Source: Sweltsa coloradensis (Eukaryota; Arthropoda; Insecta; Plecoptera; Chloroperlidae). From it: a stretch of DNA of 64,000 bases. Shown in pieces: positions 34,155 to 46,201 of this stretch. The number at the start of each line of letters is the position of its first letter. The first letter of the stretch is position 1. Where the stretch lies: NCBI GenBank assembly GCA_024449915.1, contig JAMZAV010001829.1, forward strand, positions 148,283 through 212,282, in the 5' to 3' direction. A program made the translations under genes and the position numbers. Below the pieces are notes generated by a model. It did no database searches. It was given only the letters and a program-made list of their open reading frames with translations, and was not told the origin of the DNA.

Positions 34155-34226
34155 CTTTGTGGCGCTACGGTCTAGGTGTTGGCTTTCAGATGCAGGGTTC
34201 CAGTCGGATCGAGTTCGAATCACCAT
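34155..34226 (+). tRNA. tRNA-Leu(CAG)-like segment in element alpha
   Basis: Reads TACGGTCTAGGTGTTGGC, then TTTCAGATGCAGGGTTCC and a B box GAGTTCGAATCACC. The CAG in the loop and the added variable arm resemble tRNA-Leu. It is decayed and has a counterpart in the inverse element copy (about 36880-36958). It is probably a SINE head captured by the element. Confidence 0.5.
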
Positions 34227-35895
34227 GAAAAACTTGAAACTTTATAATTGTGTCAATTTAAAATATGTTGTATATCCAGTTACAGGTTATCGATCGATGT
34301 AGGAATAGGAAATAAATAGTAAGATTTAGTAATTAATATTATATTTTAATGATTATTCGAATCTAATTTTTAGTGTTTCGTTTGCTTATTTGCTCCTAGA
34401 GCGCGTTACAGACGCGTGGATGTGTGCACTCTAAGAAGCATTCTGGTACAACTCGTGATAGCTCTTTGTGAGCACTCTAGTCAATCACCTGATACAACTC
34501 GGGGAACACTTTCTGAGCACTCTGAGTCATTTACCTGATACAATTCTGGTAGCACTCTGTGAGCACTCTTGAGAGCTCTTTGGTAATCGATTGGTGACCC
34601 ATTTGACTTATCAGTTTCATTTTTAAAACTACTCGACGATACTTTCGAGGACAAGTTAAGAGTTGTCACATTTAGCTCACGGAAAGCACTCGGTGTCTAC
34701 TGGGCAGCAGCTGTAGCAAACAAGTCTCCAGTAATGTCTACTTCAGCAAATTCTGCTCCCAATGAGTCCCAAGGAGAAAATTCTGGAAGGGAGCGTGTAT
34801 CTGCGATTACTTCCACACCGAACACTAGGCCTAGCACACGAAGTACTAGTCGCAAACGCCGTAAATGTGTCTTTTCCCCCAAAGTTTCTGCTGTATTGGA
34901 CCGTATAAACATCAGCATTTGGAAGTCTACCATGATCATGGATTCTGTTCTCAATACAGTAGGATCTTTAACTTCCACCACAGTGCTATCTAAAAGTACA
35001 GTCCACGACAGCGCCCAACTTCATCGCCGTAAAACTGCAGAGCAAATTTAAAGATGGAATCTTGTGCTGCTAAATGTGTTGTACACGGGATGGTAAGTTT
35101 TTTCCCGGATGTCACCGTGTCGAGACTGGTCTTGTTGAATGGTTACGTTTTAGTTTCCTCACTTGTGGACCGGCTCAACAAAACTTTTTTGGCGTTACAA
35201 AGCTAGCATCGGGGTTTCTGGGACATGCAAAAGATGCAGCTGCATCTGTTCTTGAACACTTCAGTCTTTGAACGTGATTTACATGTAATAGGTATGTTTT
35301 TTTGACACAACTGCTTAAAATACTGGCAAGTTCAATGGAGCTTGTACGCTACTAGAAAATGAAATTGGGTAGAGATTTGCTTTGGTTAGCTTGTCAACAT
35401 CATGTTGAAGTTCTACTGGCAGATGCATTCAATCTTTGTCTTGGACCATCAACTGGACCAGAAAGGTTATTTTTTAAGAAGTAGGCCTACAAGGAAAACT
35501 AGTCTACGCTCAATACGCAATACGCATGAACCTATAGAACGACAAGTCCCATTTATAGTGGCATCAAGACATGGTAAAGTTGTTCTTAACTGAACAGCTC
35601 TCGATGTTACACCCAAGGGACGACTACTTTAGAGTTTCTAAACGACGATAGTTTCCTTGACATTCCCGTTGAAGCCTGGCCAGAAACGCAGTCCTTTAAG
35701 GATGCTGCAATCCTCGTCACTCACTTGGCCTGCATCAACGACTGTGCCGAGCATGCCGTTGCCGTTGCTCTCATGCAAGACTTTAAACGCAACAACCAAG
35801 AACGAGCAACAGAAGCAGATTTGCTTCAAGTAGTTGAACTGCAACGAAAAAAGTTTACCACATGCTATTATGATGAACTAATTCACATGTAGCCT

Positions 35896-36299
35896 TGATA
35901 TAACAAAGAACGTAGATACTGTCGTAATGTCGCGAATCTAGACAAAAGTCTATAAATTATGGTTTTCCTCCAATTTTTATATATATTAACTTCTAAGCCA
36001 AACTCATAAATATTAATTTGGTAGATATTTGTAGAAAGTACCATTCAAGATCTCTCCAATAGTAATATGAAATATCATTGTATGCTATTTAAAAAGTCAC
36101 CGTGTCAATTGTGTATGGTTTGGAGCTTTTTGGCAAAAAACCACTTCAAAACCCCTTGGGGACCTCTAAACTTAAACCAAAATTTGCTTAAAGGGGCAAA
36201 TTATTTTTCACGTGATCTATGCACAATACTAGACTTAAAATGCCCTTTTAAAAAAAAATTAATCTTGAACTGGGGATTAACACAAATTAAATTAAATTA
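35896..36299. other. Short interval of poor-quality sequence, nothing recognised
   Basis: Homopolymer lengthening begins at about 36060 and continues to about 40470. The stretch TTAAAATGCCCTTTTAAAAA near 36236 is reminiscent of repeat R but too degraded to assign. Confidence 0.4.
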
Positions 36300-39200
36300 A
36301 TTGATCCAAAATTGGGGAAAAATTGGTTTTTTGGGAAAAATTTTCCTAAATGATTTTAAACCGCTTCTTTTTTGGCCCAATAGATACTAGAGCATAGTCC
36401 CAATCAAAAAATCCCCCTTTAAACTCCCAGTAAACCCGATGCTTTCCGTGAGCAAATGTGACAACTCTTAACTTGTCCTCGAAATATCTGGGTAGTTTTA
36501 AAAATAAAAGATAATAAAATGGGTCCCCAAAATCGTTACAAAGAGCTCTCAAGAGTGTCACAGAGTGCTACCAGAATTGTATCAGGTAAATGACCAGAGT
36601 GCTCAAAAAGGTTCCCCGAGTTGTATCGGTGATGATAGAGTGCTCAAAAAGAGCATCACGATTTGTACCGAAGCTTTTAGAGTGCACACACCCACGCGTC
36701 GTAACGCGCTCTAGGAGCAAATAAGCAAACAAAACCAAAAAATTAGATTCGAATAACTTTAAAAATATATATTAATTACTAAATCTTACATTTATTTCCT
36801 ATTCCCTACATCGATCGATAACGTAACTGATATAAAACATTTTTTAAAATTTGACACAATTAAAAAGTTTCAAGTTTTTCAGGGTGATTCGAACTCGACC
36901 CGACTGGAACCCGATCTGAACCCAAACACCTAGCCCAGCGCCAAGAAGACGCTAAAGTGTTCGAGAATAACCACCTATATAGGAACAACAGCAAACCCAG
37001 AAAACTAGTAGGCATTGTGCACTTGCTCTGGGGTCTACCTTTATTAAACGTTATTTTTATTTATTTAATAGTATGTTCAGCACTTGATAATAATTTAAAA
37101 TTTTTTATTTTTAGTTATCAAGTAAATATAGGGAAGCAGAAATTTAAATACTTAATTCTTAATAAAAACCAAGACTGGGGAGGATAAAGCTAAAAACCAA
37201 ACACACGAACATTAACCACAGTCGAAATAAAAACACTCCCAAAAATATATATCAATACTAAACATATTAATGACCCCCTTTACAATACACTTTAATCCCT
37301 TTTGAGTATGAAAAAAACTCTGCGGTCAGAATGCAAGTGTTCTTTCCCACACGCTATTGTTTCGAGCTAGAAGGACGAAGTTTCAGGTGGCTGTTAATTA
37401 AAGCGCCAAAATTTAATTTTTTCAGACTTCGGGAAACGTGGTCTAAGCCTGGGGGAAAGGTATACGGCCGCAAACTTACATGTCAAATACAAGCCTGTTC
37501 GAAACATTTAGAGCTTTTAACAAAAACAAATAAAAAGTAGACGTTTTAAAGTTTGTTTATACCTAACTTTTAATCGTCTTCTATAAGACAAGTGTCATTC
37601 TTTTCACTCAAAATCTGGACTTTCGCCGTTCAAACGGCCCGGGCGGGAACAAATATACAATGATATTTTATTTCGTTCGAGATAGAAACATTGTTCTTTG
37701 TTTTCCTTTGCCATCTTCAAATACGTTTTGGAGATAGAACACATGCATTTGTTCTAAAACAAAAACAGGGGGAGATAGAACATTGCATTCTGTTTCCGTT
37801 TCAATCTTAACTACGCTTTGGCATAGAAACACATGCATTTCGTTCTACAACTAAACAGGGGAGATAGAACAGATGCATTCTGTTTCCGTTTGCCATCTTT
37901 AAATCGTTTTGGAGAAGAACACTCTTTTCGCACACAACTAAAAGGGAGATGGGAACATTTGTTTTCTGTTTCCCGTTTAAATCTTCAACATACGCTTTGG
38001 AGATAGAACACAGATTTCGTTCTACAACTAAACAGGGGGAAATAAAACAGTTGCATTCTGTTTCCCGGGTTCCCATTTTTAACATACTTTTTGGAGATAG
38101 AACACATGCTTTTTTCGACACAACTAAAATTTGGAGAAAAACATTGCATTCTGATCAGTTGCAATCTTCAAAGACGCTTTGGAGATGAACACATGCATTT
38201 CGCACTACAACTAAACGTGGAGATAGAAATTTGCTTTGACCGCGAGCATTTTTCTCTATAATAAAATAGCTGTCTGTTGCGTTTTTGGATGTAATTTTTA
38301 CTCGTTTTATGAGTAGACTATTTGACGAGAGGAACTTTGTGATTGAAACCTACTTTTTTTAAGTTTACATTGCAATAAAATTGTCCCCAAAAAAATTTTT
38401 TTCTTGGGGGAGAAAATATAATTAAGTTACATTTTGGGGAACATGGTTTGGGTTTAAAAGGGGGATGTCGGAATTTTTTTGACTTTTTCGCCTTTTTTTT
38501 ATAATACGTATTCGACAAAATTAATAATTTTTTTTTTAAAGATTTTTTCTTTATCTCTCTCTCTCTGCTCGCGGAATTTATCGTGGGATAATTTAATCCA
38601 ATGAAGTTCAGTTATCTTTACTAATTTAAGTATTTTTCTTTTGAATTATGATTTATTTAGTGCAATTAAAACAGGGGATCTCAAAAAGGTTGAACCTAAA
38701 ACCAAAAAAAAAGTAACTATTTTTCCTGAACCAATAATGAAAACATTTGCGTTAACATCCCTTAAAAATTTTTTTAACAGTAAATATGAAGTTGGATATA
38801 CATTATGATGATGCAGTAAAAATATCATCACAAAGGTACATATCAAACCTACTCAAAACCCCCACAATGTGACGAAAAAACAAAAAAAAAAAAGCGCTAC
38901 AAAAAGTTTTAAAAATATCTCAGATGTGTGATTTTTACGCAAAAAAAAGGTTTTCAAAATGACAGTTCAGGTACTTCTCTGATTATAAAATTAGCTTAAA
39001 AAAGGGATCCGAGTTGGTTGGGGAAGGTAAAAAATGTGACAAATAATTGCTACAAATAACAAACATTTTTTCGGGATAAATATCATAACAAAGGTACTTA
39101 TTAAACGACTAAAAAATAACAATGTGAGTGAAATTCATCAAAATAAACAAATACAATTCTGCTCACAAAAAAGCTTTTTAAAGTATCAAGACGTGAGGAC

Positions 39201-39840
39201 TTTGATGTAGATAAAAAAGTAGTAGCAAAATGTTTGTTCTGATATACTCTGAGAGCAAAATACATTTGCTCATATTGGGGTTAACTTGTGTGCTAATAGA
39301 GAGGTCTCAAAGTGTTGCATTTTTGCATGGGAAATTAAATTCAGTCCCATTTATCTCAATTTTGCCACCAAAAAGTGTGGTGACTGTCTTTGTGGCTAAG
39401 TGACGAAAATAAACCCTCTCTGAGTGGGGTTGGTTTTTGGGGCGTGTTTTTAAAAGGCTCAAAATACCTCAAACACGTAAAAAAATGCATTCCAAAAAAA
39501 CACCCCATCTTGGGAATCAGAAATTTTTACCGAAAACTTCCCAAATTTAAAACAAAATATAGAGATTTTCAGAAAAAGGGTGTCGATCGTCAATAATGGT
39601 CAATATTTTTTTGGTCAAAATCCCCAAGGTCACGGGCATAAAAATTTCCCCCTGTTATTTCTTGGGGGATTTTTGCCGATGGGACCCAGCTCAAAAATGT
39701 CATGTTGACAATTTTTTTTGGGAGGTCATGGTGGGGCCCCAATAAATTTTTGTTAATTGCTAAATTTATTTATTTTCCTAAATGAAAAATTTTTTTAGTT
39801 TTGGGGGTTAAATACCCCTTTAAATTTTAAAGGTAATTTA
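36300..39840 (+). repeat. Repeat R, second copy, interrupted by element beta
   Basis: R words GATACTAGAGCATAGTCCC (36383) and the AAAATCCCCCTTT region lead up to 36423. R resumes after 39445 with ACCTCAAACACG (39467), ACAAAATATAGAGATTTTC (39552) and TTTTTGCCGATGGGACC (39669). In the intact copy at 19430-20300 the two halves are contiguous, so the intervening 3.0 kb is an insertion into R. Confidence 0.65.
36424..39445 (-). mobile_element. Element beta, inverse copy of element alpha
   Basis: The left end CCCAGTAAACCC and right end near GTTGGTTTTTGGGG correspond to the alpha termini. The order of landmarks is mirrored: GAGCACTCT repeats (36540-36700), tRNA-like segment (about 36880-36958), minisatellite (37650-38240), then the CACAATGTG-type repeats (38860-39400). 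The copy is about 600 bp shorter than alpha. Many differences replace a base by its neighbour, so much of the apparent divergence may be sequencing error. Short frames here are not genes. Confidence 0.65.
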
Positions 39841-42380
39841 TGGTAGGGGATTATTAAAACTTTTTAATAGTGAGCTTTTATTTTTTTAAAATGTTTTTTT
39901 TTTGGGGCAAATATTATTGATGTTTTTGGGGATTTTCAGGGAAAAAAATTATGACATCGACGAGTAATTTACGATCTACAATTTTTCATCGGGAAGTAAA
40001 GTTCCAAAAGTTCCCCTAGGGGCCTAGTCCAGGGGAAAAACCCAAAAGGATACCTAGGGCTTATGTTTATTTTAGATATTTGGGTATGAAAGTGGCTTTC
40101 CGCTTTTTTATCGTTTGTTATGATTTTTTATTGGGAAGTGAGACGTGATATTTTACGGTCCAAAATGATCCCGTAAGCCTAGGGCCCAGGGCGACCTAAC
40201 CCGACGGTATTTTTTTAAAAATTTTAAAAAATATAAGAAACCATTTTAATGTTGTTTTTATGTCTTCAGGTTTTGGTATTTAGTTGCATTTCCCCCTTTA
40301 AATTTTTAGATTTTTTTATATTTTTCATTGGAAAGTGATGTTGATTTTTGTGTTTGTTGGCGGGTAGGGCCTAGGTCTAGCCCAGGCCCACCCCTAAAAC
40401 TTTTTCCCCCCATGCTTAAAAATATATCGGAAGAATCCCTGGACATTAAGACAAGAATTGCGCTGTATTTGATACTTGTAATATTATTATTATATTTTAC
40501 TACATTTTACTTTTTACCAGTAGTATATATAATATAAATAATAAATAAGGGCATAAACTAAATAATATATATATAATATATTTATGAAGGCTTTCATGGT
40601 CGTATGATGTATTACAAGACATTTTTAGGTATAGATAGACCACGTACAAATAACAATAATTAATGAAAGTAATAACACATTTTGACGTTTCGTGGAGATT
40701 GAACCCCACTTTTTATAACAGTAACAACAATAACAAAAAGTCGATAGCACACGTCTTTCTGTCACTTGGAAACCAGTTATACCGTAACAACACTAAAAAT
40801 CACGCCAAAAATTCCTGCCAGTACTTCATCTACACAACCAGATCCAAACCTCCATCCGGATGCCGTTAATCTAATCGCAAATAGACCAGTCACCAGAAGC
40901 CAGACAAAAACTTCATCTTCACAACCAAACCCAATCAATCATCTCAATAACGATAATAATGGACCAATCACAAGAAACCAAACAAAGTCATCTTCACAAC
41001 CAAATCCAAAAATACAACTTGTTACCCTCTATGTTGTTTACCAGTAATCTACCAGTCACCAGAAGTCGCACTAGGTTACAATAAATTGTAAATGCCAAAC
41101 ACATCAGTTTAAGGCGAAACAATAACGAACTAGTGGAGTGCTGTAGACTCGAGTCGCTGGCTCGGTGGATCACATAACATGGTAAAATTGTCTTGAAAGA
41201 GTTCAGTGTTTTCCTGACAGAATGCGCCACGTAAAAACCGGAATTTGAGGTTGAGTGTGTGTATGTGTGGGAAATTTGAAGCGACCATGGTCACAGCTGC
41301 GACAGCGGGCCGGAGAATCGAGAGGCGAAGGCAAGTGAGTCATTGTATCCATTTACAAGCGTCTCTCTCCCCCCCCCCCTCTTCATGACCCCAACATCAC
41401 ACATTGCTCATATAAAAAAGAACATGCGAAAGAAAGGTCCTTTGAATGACAAAGGAGATTGGAGCATAGCACAATAACTATTATCGATTTTTGAGACGGG
41501 AAGGAATGTTGTATTTTACTCCACTACTATGTCTTTACGTATGGTAGTAGTCTGTCTGTCCAGATAAATTAGTAAATCACGTCTCAATAGTAGAATGTAA
41601 ATGAAGGAAATAAGGTTTATGGTCAACGCTTGAGATTGAGATAACAAAAGATAGCGAGCGGGTGAAGAAAAGAGAAAGAAAAGAAACTACTTGGCAATCT
41701 CGTTAGGAATTTGGAGAAAAATACATAAATAACAATGCCAATTGTCAAACCTAGCTGTGTATAAAGCCAATAGAAAGGGTTATCGCGAGCAACTATTAGG
41801 AAAATTACATAACCTAACCAATAATACTTAATAATCAAGTAATAAATAACTAAAATATCAACAATCAAGTTTGTGTTCAAATTTAACAAAAGGTATTCTT
41901 TTTATAATAATATTATGCGCACAGCGCAACTAGTAAGACACGTGTAATGTATCAATTGTAATTGACGATCATGGTAGAAGAAGTGAATTGTGAATGGGAA
42001 AAGCAAAATTAAACATGCCGCCCCCCACCCCACCCCAGGGAAACCCGTCGTCCCGATTTTTTTAGAACTAACACCTGGCAACCCTAGGTGTGGTTCGTGA
42101 AACGTCTTGCGTGGCATTTGCGCATATGTTATAGGAACCATTACCAAAAAATAGCACGTCGACCGACGTCGCTTGTCAGTTGACAGTTGTCACAGACTGA
42201 GATAAGAACGCGTTCTTACCTCATCACTGTGTGGTTGCATAGTGCAGCGTGGGAGGGGTAAGGGGAAGGGGACTGCCTGCTCTCATTCGTATCGTATGCC
42301 GTTGCCGCTTATAACATAAACAAGATAACAAGACACGTTCTGTTCTGTCATCACATTTTGTCTCATTAGCTCGATAGTCG
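39841..42380. other. Unassigned DNA with a low-complexity tandem frame
   Basis: Homopolymer-rich until about 40470. At 40830-41070 a repeat of about 75 bp (ACCAGTCACCAGAAG ... TCATCTTCACAACCAAA) occurs nearly three times and gives an open frame with (R)PVTRSQTKxSSSQPNP repeats at 40766-41047. I do not treat this as a gene because the repeat explains it. No other feature was recognised. Confidence 0.45.
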
Positions 42381-42402
42381 AAATATTTTGTAAATTCTAT
42401 CG

Positions 42403-42407
42403 ATTAT

Positions 42408-42489
<82 letters not shown>
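42403..42489. repeat. AAT microsatellite
   Basis: About 29 consecutive AAT/TAA triplets. The minus-strand poly-Ile frame over it is an artefact. Confidence 0.95.
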
Positions 42490-42705
42490 GAAAAGAAGAA
42501 AATGTGGAAACAAGTATAGTCAGTCACTACTATACCAATAATTGTATCAGCCACGAATGTTACGGCAGTCACACTCCCACACAACTTGCGCAATGATTTA
42601 CAACAACTGGAGACTGGACAGTCTGGACTGGACGTCAACTAGAATGCATATGGTGGTTATAAATTTGCATATAGTGACAGTCCGAAAATTCTTCAATGAT
42701 AGTAT

Positions 42706-42830
42706 TAGGGTGACCAGACGTCCCGGTTTCCCAGGACAGTCCTGGGTTTCAGGTACTTGTCCCAGTGTCCCGAGAGACACCACCCGGGACGGGTAATTGT
42801 CCCTTTTTTTTCCACATAGGACGGTTTTAT
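42706..42830. mobile_element. Possible terminal fragment of a hAT-like element
   Basis: TAGGGTGACCAGACGTCCCGG has the look of a hAT terminal repeat, followed by further CCCGG/CCGGG inverse motifs. No matching right end or target duplication was found. A Helitron-like copy begins 50 bp downstream and may have disrupted it. Confidence 0.35.
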
Positions 42831-42881
42831 TAATTTTATAGTCATTTCTCGGATTTAAAAATACTATCTTATTTCATTTTG

Positions 42882-43628
42882 TTGGATGAACGTAGCGAGC
42901 GAAGCGAAGATTCCATTTCACTACACTGGAGAAAAAAATCCGGAATGTTTTTCTTTCTTTTTTTTCTGTTTGTATTATTGTGTGTTTGTTAACACGATTC
43001 CGGCTAAACCGATACTCCAATTACGATGAAATTGTGTGGAGGCCTTCGAAATCTCTGAACTTAGAACTGCCACTTTTTTGAGCGCAATCGGAAAATTATT
43101 TCTCATTAAAATCGCAATTTTACGATTTTTTTTTATTTTTAAAAAATTTCTTCATTTATAACACCTACATTCTTTATCCGATTTTAATGATTTTTTCACA
43201 GAACCTTAATTTTATGAATTTAGATATTCTTGTGAAATTTGAGTGCAATCGAAAAACTATTTCTCATGAAATCAAAATTTTACGTTTTTTTCTTTGACAA
43301 ATAAAACCTACATTCTTTATCCTATTGTAATGATTTTTTCACAGAATCTAAATTTTATGAATTAATATATTCGTGTAAAATTTTTGCGCAATTAAATAAT
43401 TATTTCTTATGAAAATTTTAATATTACGATTTTTTCCTTTTTTTAAATGACGATCAATTTAAAAAATAAAATAAGTTAATTTTTTATAAATTTAATTTAA
43501 TTTTAAAAAAATCTTTAACTTAGTTATGATTTTTTCACAGAACAACAGAAAATCCGCATAACACATGGCAGCTCAATGCACCAATTACGCTCATCCAACA
43601 ACGCGGCGGGACTTATGCGTTTTCCTAG
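42882..43628 (+). mobile_element. Helitron-like element, copy B
   Basis: The 5' end is TTGGATGAACGTAGCGAGCG and the 3' end has CCAATTACGCTCATCCAAC, a hairpin (AACGC..GCGT) and TTTTCCTAG with CTAG at 43625-43628, followed by T. The internal repeats of about 140 bp (CACAGAA-CTTAATTTTATGAATT words) occur about three times. Closely related to copy A, with a similar T-rich tract near 42945. Confidence 0.75.
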
Positions 43629-43929
43629 TAATACTAAATAATTATGTACGGAGTAGGCTAATACGACGCGTCACTTGTCCAAGACAGTGTAGTGGCATGT
43701 CAAACTGGGAGATTTATGTGTTGTTCTGAGTTGTGTTTTTTTTACTGTTTGAGTGTTTGTGTGAGTCATCCAAGTGTAAAATGTGGAAGAGGAGGTGTGT
43801 TTTCAATGACAATTTGCAAAAGAGCTATCCTTTTATTAAATATGCTAATCTAGATAACAAAGTGCAATGTACTATTTGCAAAGGTGTATTTTCAAAAGAT
43901 CACTGAGGCAAGACCGACATTACCGTCAC

Positions 43930-45742
43930 CAGTGTTGTGCCGTTATCTAGATAATGTTATCTAGATAATCATCTAGATAACATTGTATTATCTATTATCT
44001 TATCTAGATAACATGATTTCAAAGTATCTATTATCTTATCTCAGATACAATTTCTGGTTATCTATTATCTGAATCTTCACATTAGATAACAGATACAAAA
44101 ATCAGAATCACTATCAATAATGCTAACACGTCGTCTAAAATAGTGTTTGTTTTTTATCATGATTTTCAATGGGAAGATTTAAATTGGCCAAAACTTAGAT
44201 CGCAATTCAATCTGTTAGCTTTTACACATGTGTTTTTGTAAGCAAAGAATGCCCATTGTTTCCAATTGGGACTTAATGAATACTAGCCGCTTCGCGAACG
44301 CTTTTTTTAGCCGCATTGATAGATGAGCTTTTTGTAAGTTTTAAGTATGCGTTGCAATAGAATGCGCGAGGCCAAAAGACTTGCTTCTGTTAGCATTGTA
44401 GCTGATTATTGTCAAGTTTCTATAGTTATACTTGATATTACTTGTTAATTATACACCTATAAAAGGCTTTTATTAAAACCTTTATTTCTATGAATTTTTG
44501 CAATTTTTTCAACTTTTTCTTTCAAAAGGCAGTACATCACTATAATCTTAATGTACATGTAAAATATGAACGTTGTAGCCCCATCCGTTTGGTCAGAATC
44601 GTCCCAAACACCACGAAAGTATCGTATTAAAAATCTGGGAAAAAATCGTAAAAGTACAATTTCTATGTGAAATGTTTCTTAAAATGTCCCTTACATCATA
44701 AAATATATAATTGTAAGGATTTCAAACGTTCCCATAAAGTTTCATCAAGATCGGAGTAGCCGCTTTGCCCGGTCGCGAGACAAATATCACGAAAATATCG
44801 CATTAAAATCGAAAAAAATCGTAAAAGAACAATTCATGAGGAAAATTTCTTTGATTGTACCCAAAAATGTGGCAAGCCTATAAGTTCAGAGATTTCGAGG
44901 GTCCCCTACAGTTTTCATCAAGATCGCAAATGCCGTTTGCCCGTAGAGAGCGAACAAAAAAGACAGAAAAACAAACAAAAAAACACCCGAGCTAATTTTT
45001 TTTGTGGGGGGGGGGATTAGTGAAATTATTGAAGTCTTCGCTTCGCTCATCCAAGAAGTTTATCTTCCCCTCTGCAATGTCTTTGTTTAACTTGACCAGG
45101 GAAAAGGTTATTTTTATTTGAACTTTTAAAATCACTTAATACAAACGTAAGCTTAGATCGTATTATTTTGATTAACTTGAACTTTTCAAAATTTCGCCTA
45201 CAAGCTAACAAACATGCAAACTTAGCTTTAAAAAGGCCCATTTAAAAACATAATATCCCAAAAATTTCAGTCAAACTATCCTTCCCTGTTTCATATAGGC
45301 CTCAAATAATGCGGTAAAATATTTTTGTTAGCATTGTAATTTCTTATTGTGTGTACCTATGTAGGGTAAAACATTCTTTTATTGTTATTGCATGCCTTTT
45401 CAGCCAGGAAAGTAGGTCTGTTGTTATGTTCCAAACCAAACTTTACAAATTTAACATACTACTGAGCTTGAAGGTAAGAATATAAATTCTATAGGCCTAT
45501 TATTAGACAAAAGACCTAGACTAGAACCCTGAAACGTATTACGGAAAATTGAATTGGGTCTTTAAGCCGATTTTTTTTTGTAAAAGTATATATTATCTAT
45601 TATCTAGATACATTTCCAGAATATGTATCTATATCTAGATACAATTCATGTCCATTATCTATTATCTGTATCTAGATACATTTTTAGGAAGAGTATCTTA
45701 TCTTTATCTAGATAATATTTTTGGTTATCTGGCACAACACTG
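43930..45742. mobile_element. Non-autonomous hAT transposon with perfect 8-bp TSD
   Basis: Ends CAGTGTTGTGCC and GGCACAACACTG are perfect 12-bp inverted repeats of the hAT type. ACCGTCAC occurs at 43922-43929 and 45743-45750. Subterminal DNA on both sides is packed with TATCTAGATA palindromes (43940-44090 and 45590-45720), probable transposase-binding sites. There is no transposase. A Helitron-like copy is nested at 44283-45054. The insertion interrupts the BED-finger gene remnant. Confidence 0.93.
44283..45054 (-). mobile_element. Helitron-like element, copy G, diverged
   Basis: On the minus strand it starts TTGGATGAGCGAAGCGAAG (45054) and ends with a hairpin region and CTAG at 44283-44286. 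The hairpin (CGAACGCTTTTTTTAGCCGC) and subterminal repeat (GATAGATGAGC) are degenerate. The core includes CCGTTTGGTCAGAATCG and CATCAAGATCGGAGTAGCCG, which are not seen in copies A-C, so this is a different subfamily, closer to copy D. Confidence 0.6.
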
Positions 45743-46126
45743 ACCGTCACATGAAAACAAAAAAAACATAAAGAAGCGAAAGTGAGAAAATTCGTAAATA
45801 TTTGTCGCGAGAGAAAATGGGTACAGACGAGGCCAAATTAGCAGCTGCTGAAGGAACATTTGCTTACCATACCGTGATGCACTACCACAGTTTTCGTTCA
45901 ATAGATTGTACGTCTGCGATAGTGGCACAACCATTTCAGTTCCAAAGTTTCCTTGTCAATTATTACATTACAACAAGTACTTCGTGCCTTCCTTGCTCAG
46001 ATCGCTCTAAAATCTATCTGGACGACAAGTTTTGTATTCGAATGCTATTTGTTGTATTGTTTCGTATTATTTCGATGAGTTTGGTATTTAATGTTTTTTA
46101 TTGTTATACTCATATGCATGGTTTAA

Positions 46127-46164
46127 TTGGATGAGCGTAGCAAAGATTCCATTTTACTACTCTG

Positions 46165-46201
<37 letters not shown>

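Larger units (their letters stand above)
31072..34707 (+). mobile_element. 3.6-kb element alpha with CCCAGTA(A/G)ACAC termini
   Basis: The left end CCCAGTAAACAC and the right end GTGTCTACTGGG are inverted repeats. The same element occurs in inverse orientation at 36424-39445. Near the left end are two diverged copies of a region with CTCACATTGTGTG and CAAAAGTCC(T/A)CAC (31250-31730). At 32330-32640 lies a minisatellite of about 83 bp with AATGCATGTGTTCTATCT. At 34430-34600 lies a repeat with GAGCACTCT...GATACAACTC. A tRNA-Leu-like segment lies at 34155-34226. No transposase was identified and the target duplication could not be read. Confidence 0.65.
30790..35895 (+). pseudogene. Decayed gene of an unnamed invertebrate repeat-associated family (FDTT/LACxHH type)
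   Basis: Pieces appear in the order I recall for a multicopy uncharacterised family. At 30800-31070 is a basic N-terminal region (MDQLFQSEYIKK, then RSAKRGKQVAKRM). At 34800-35060 is KCVFSPKVSAVLDRINIS ending QLHRRKTAEQI. At 35065-35270, with shifts, is VHGDGKFFPDVT and FGVTKLASGF. At 35290-35470 is FDTTA..NTGKFNGAC and GRDLLWLACQHHVEVLLADA. At 35625-35890 is LVTHLACINDCAEHAV ending LLQVVELQRKKF. The 31072-34707 element separates the first two pieces. Multiple stops and shifts mark it as dead. The conserved FDTT and HH residues suggest a nuclease or transposase-like fold, but that is inference only. Confidence 0.7.
43781..46060 (+). pseudogene. BED-finger hAT-type gene remnant, interrupted by a hAT element
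   Basis: From ATG at 43781 the frame reads MWKRRCVFNDNLQKSYPF, then VQCTICKGVFSKDH and a stop, then GKTDI. After removal of the insertion at 43930-45742 and one target copy, the frame (with a one-base shift) gives a YRHMKTKKHKEA segment. That completes a BED/C2H2-like finger C-x2-C...H-x4/5-H. Downstream, AAEGTFAYHTVMHYHSFRS followed by DCTSAIV is typical of a family of hAT-derived proteins. The rest is lost. A stop in the finger plus frameshifts show it is dead. The parent would be a DNA-binding nuclear protein of transposon origin. Confidence 0.75.

Noticed and set aside
31072..39445. Reading alpha, the spacer and beta as one giant foldback element
   Set aside because: Beta is bounded on both sides by halves of repeat R, and alpha by halves of a gene, so they are separate insertions.
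40766..41047. 93-codon frame with PVTRSQTK repeats
   Set aside because: A 75-bp tandem repeat accounts for it; no start context, homologue or splice signals support a gene.
42366..42638. Poly-isoleucine frame
   Set aside because: Translation of the AAT microsatellite.
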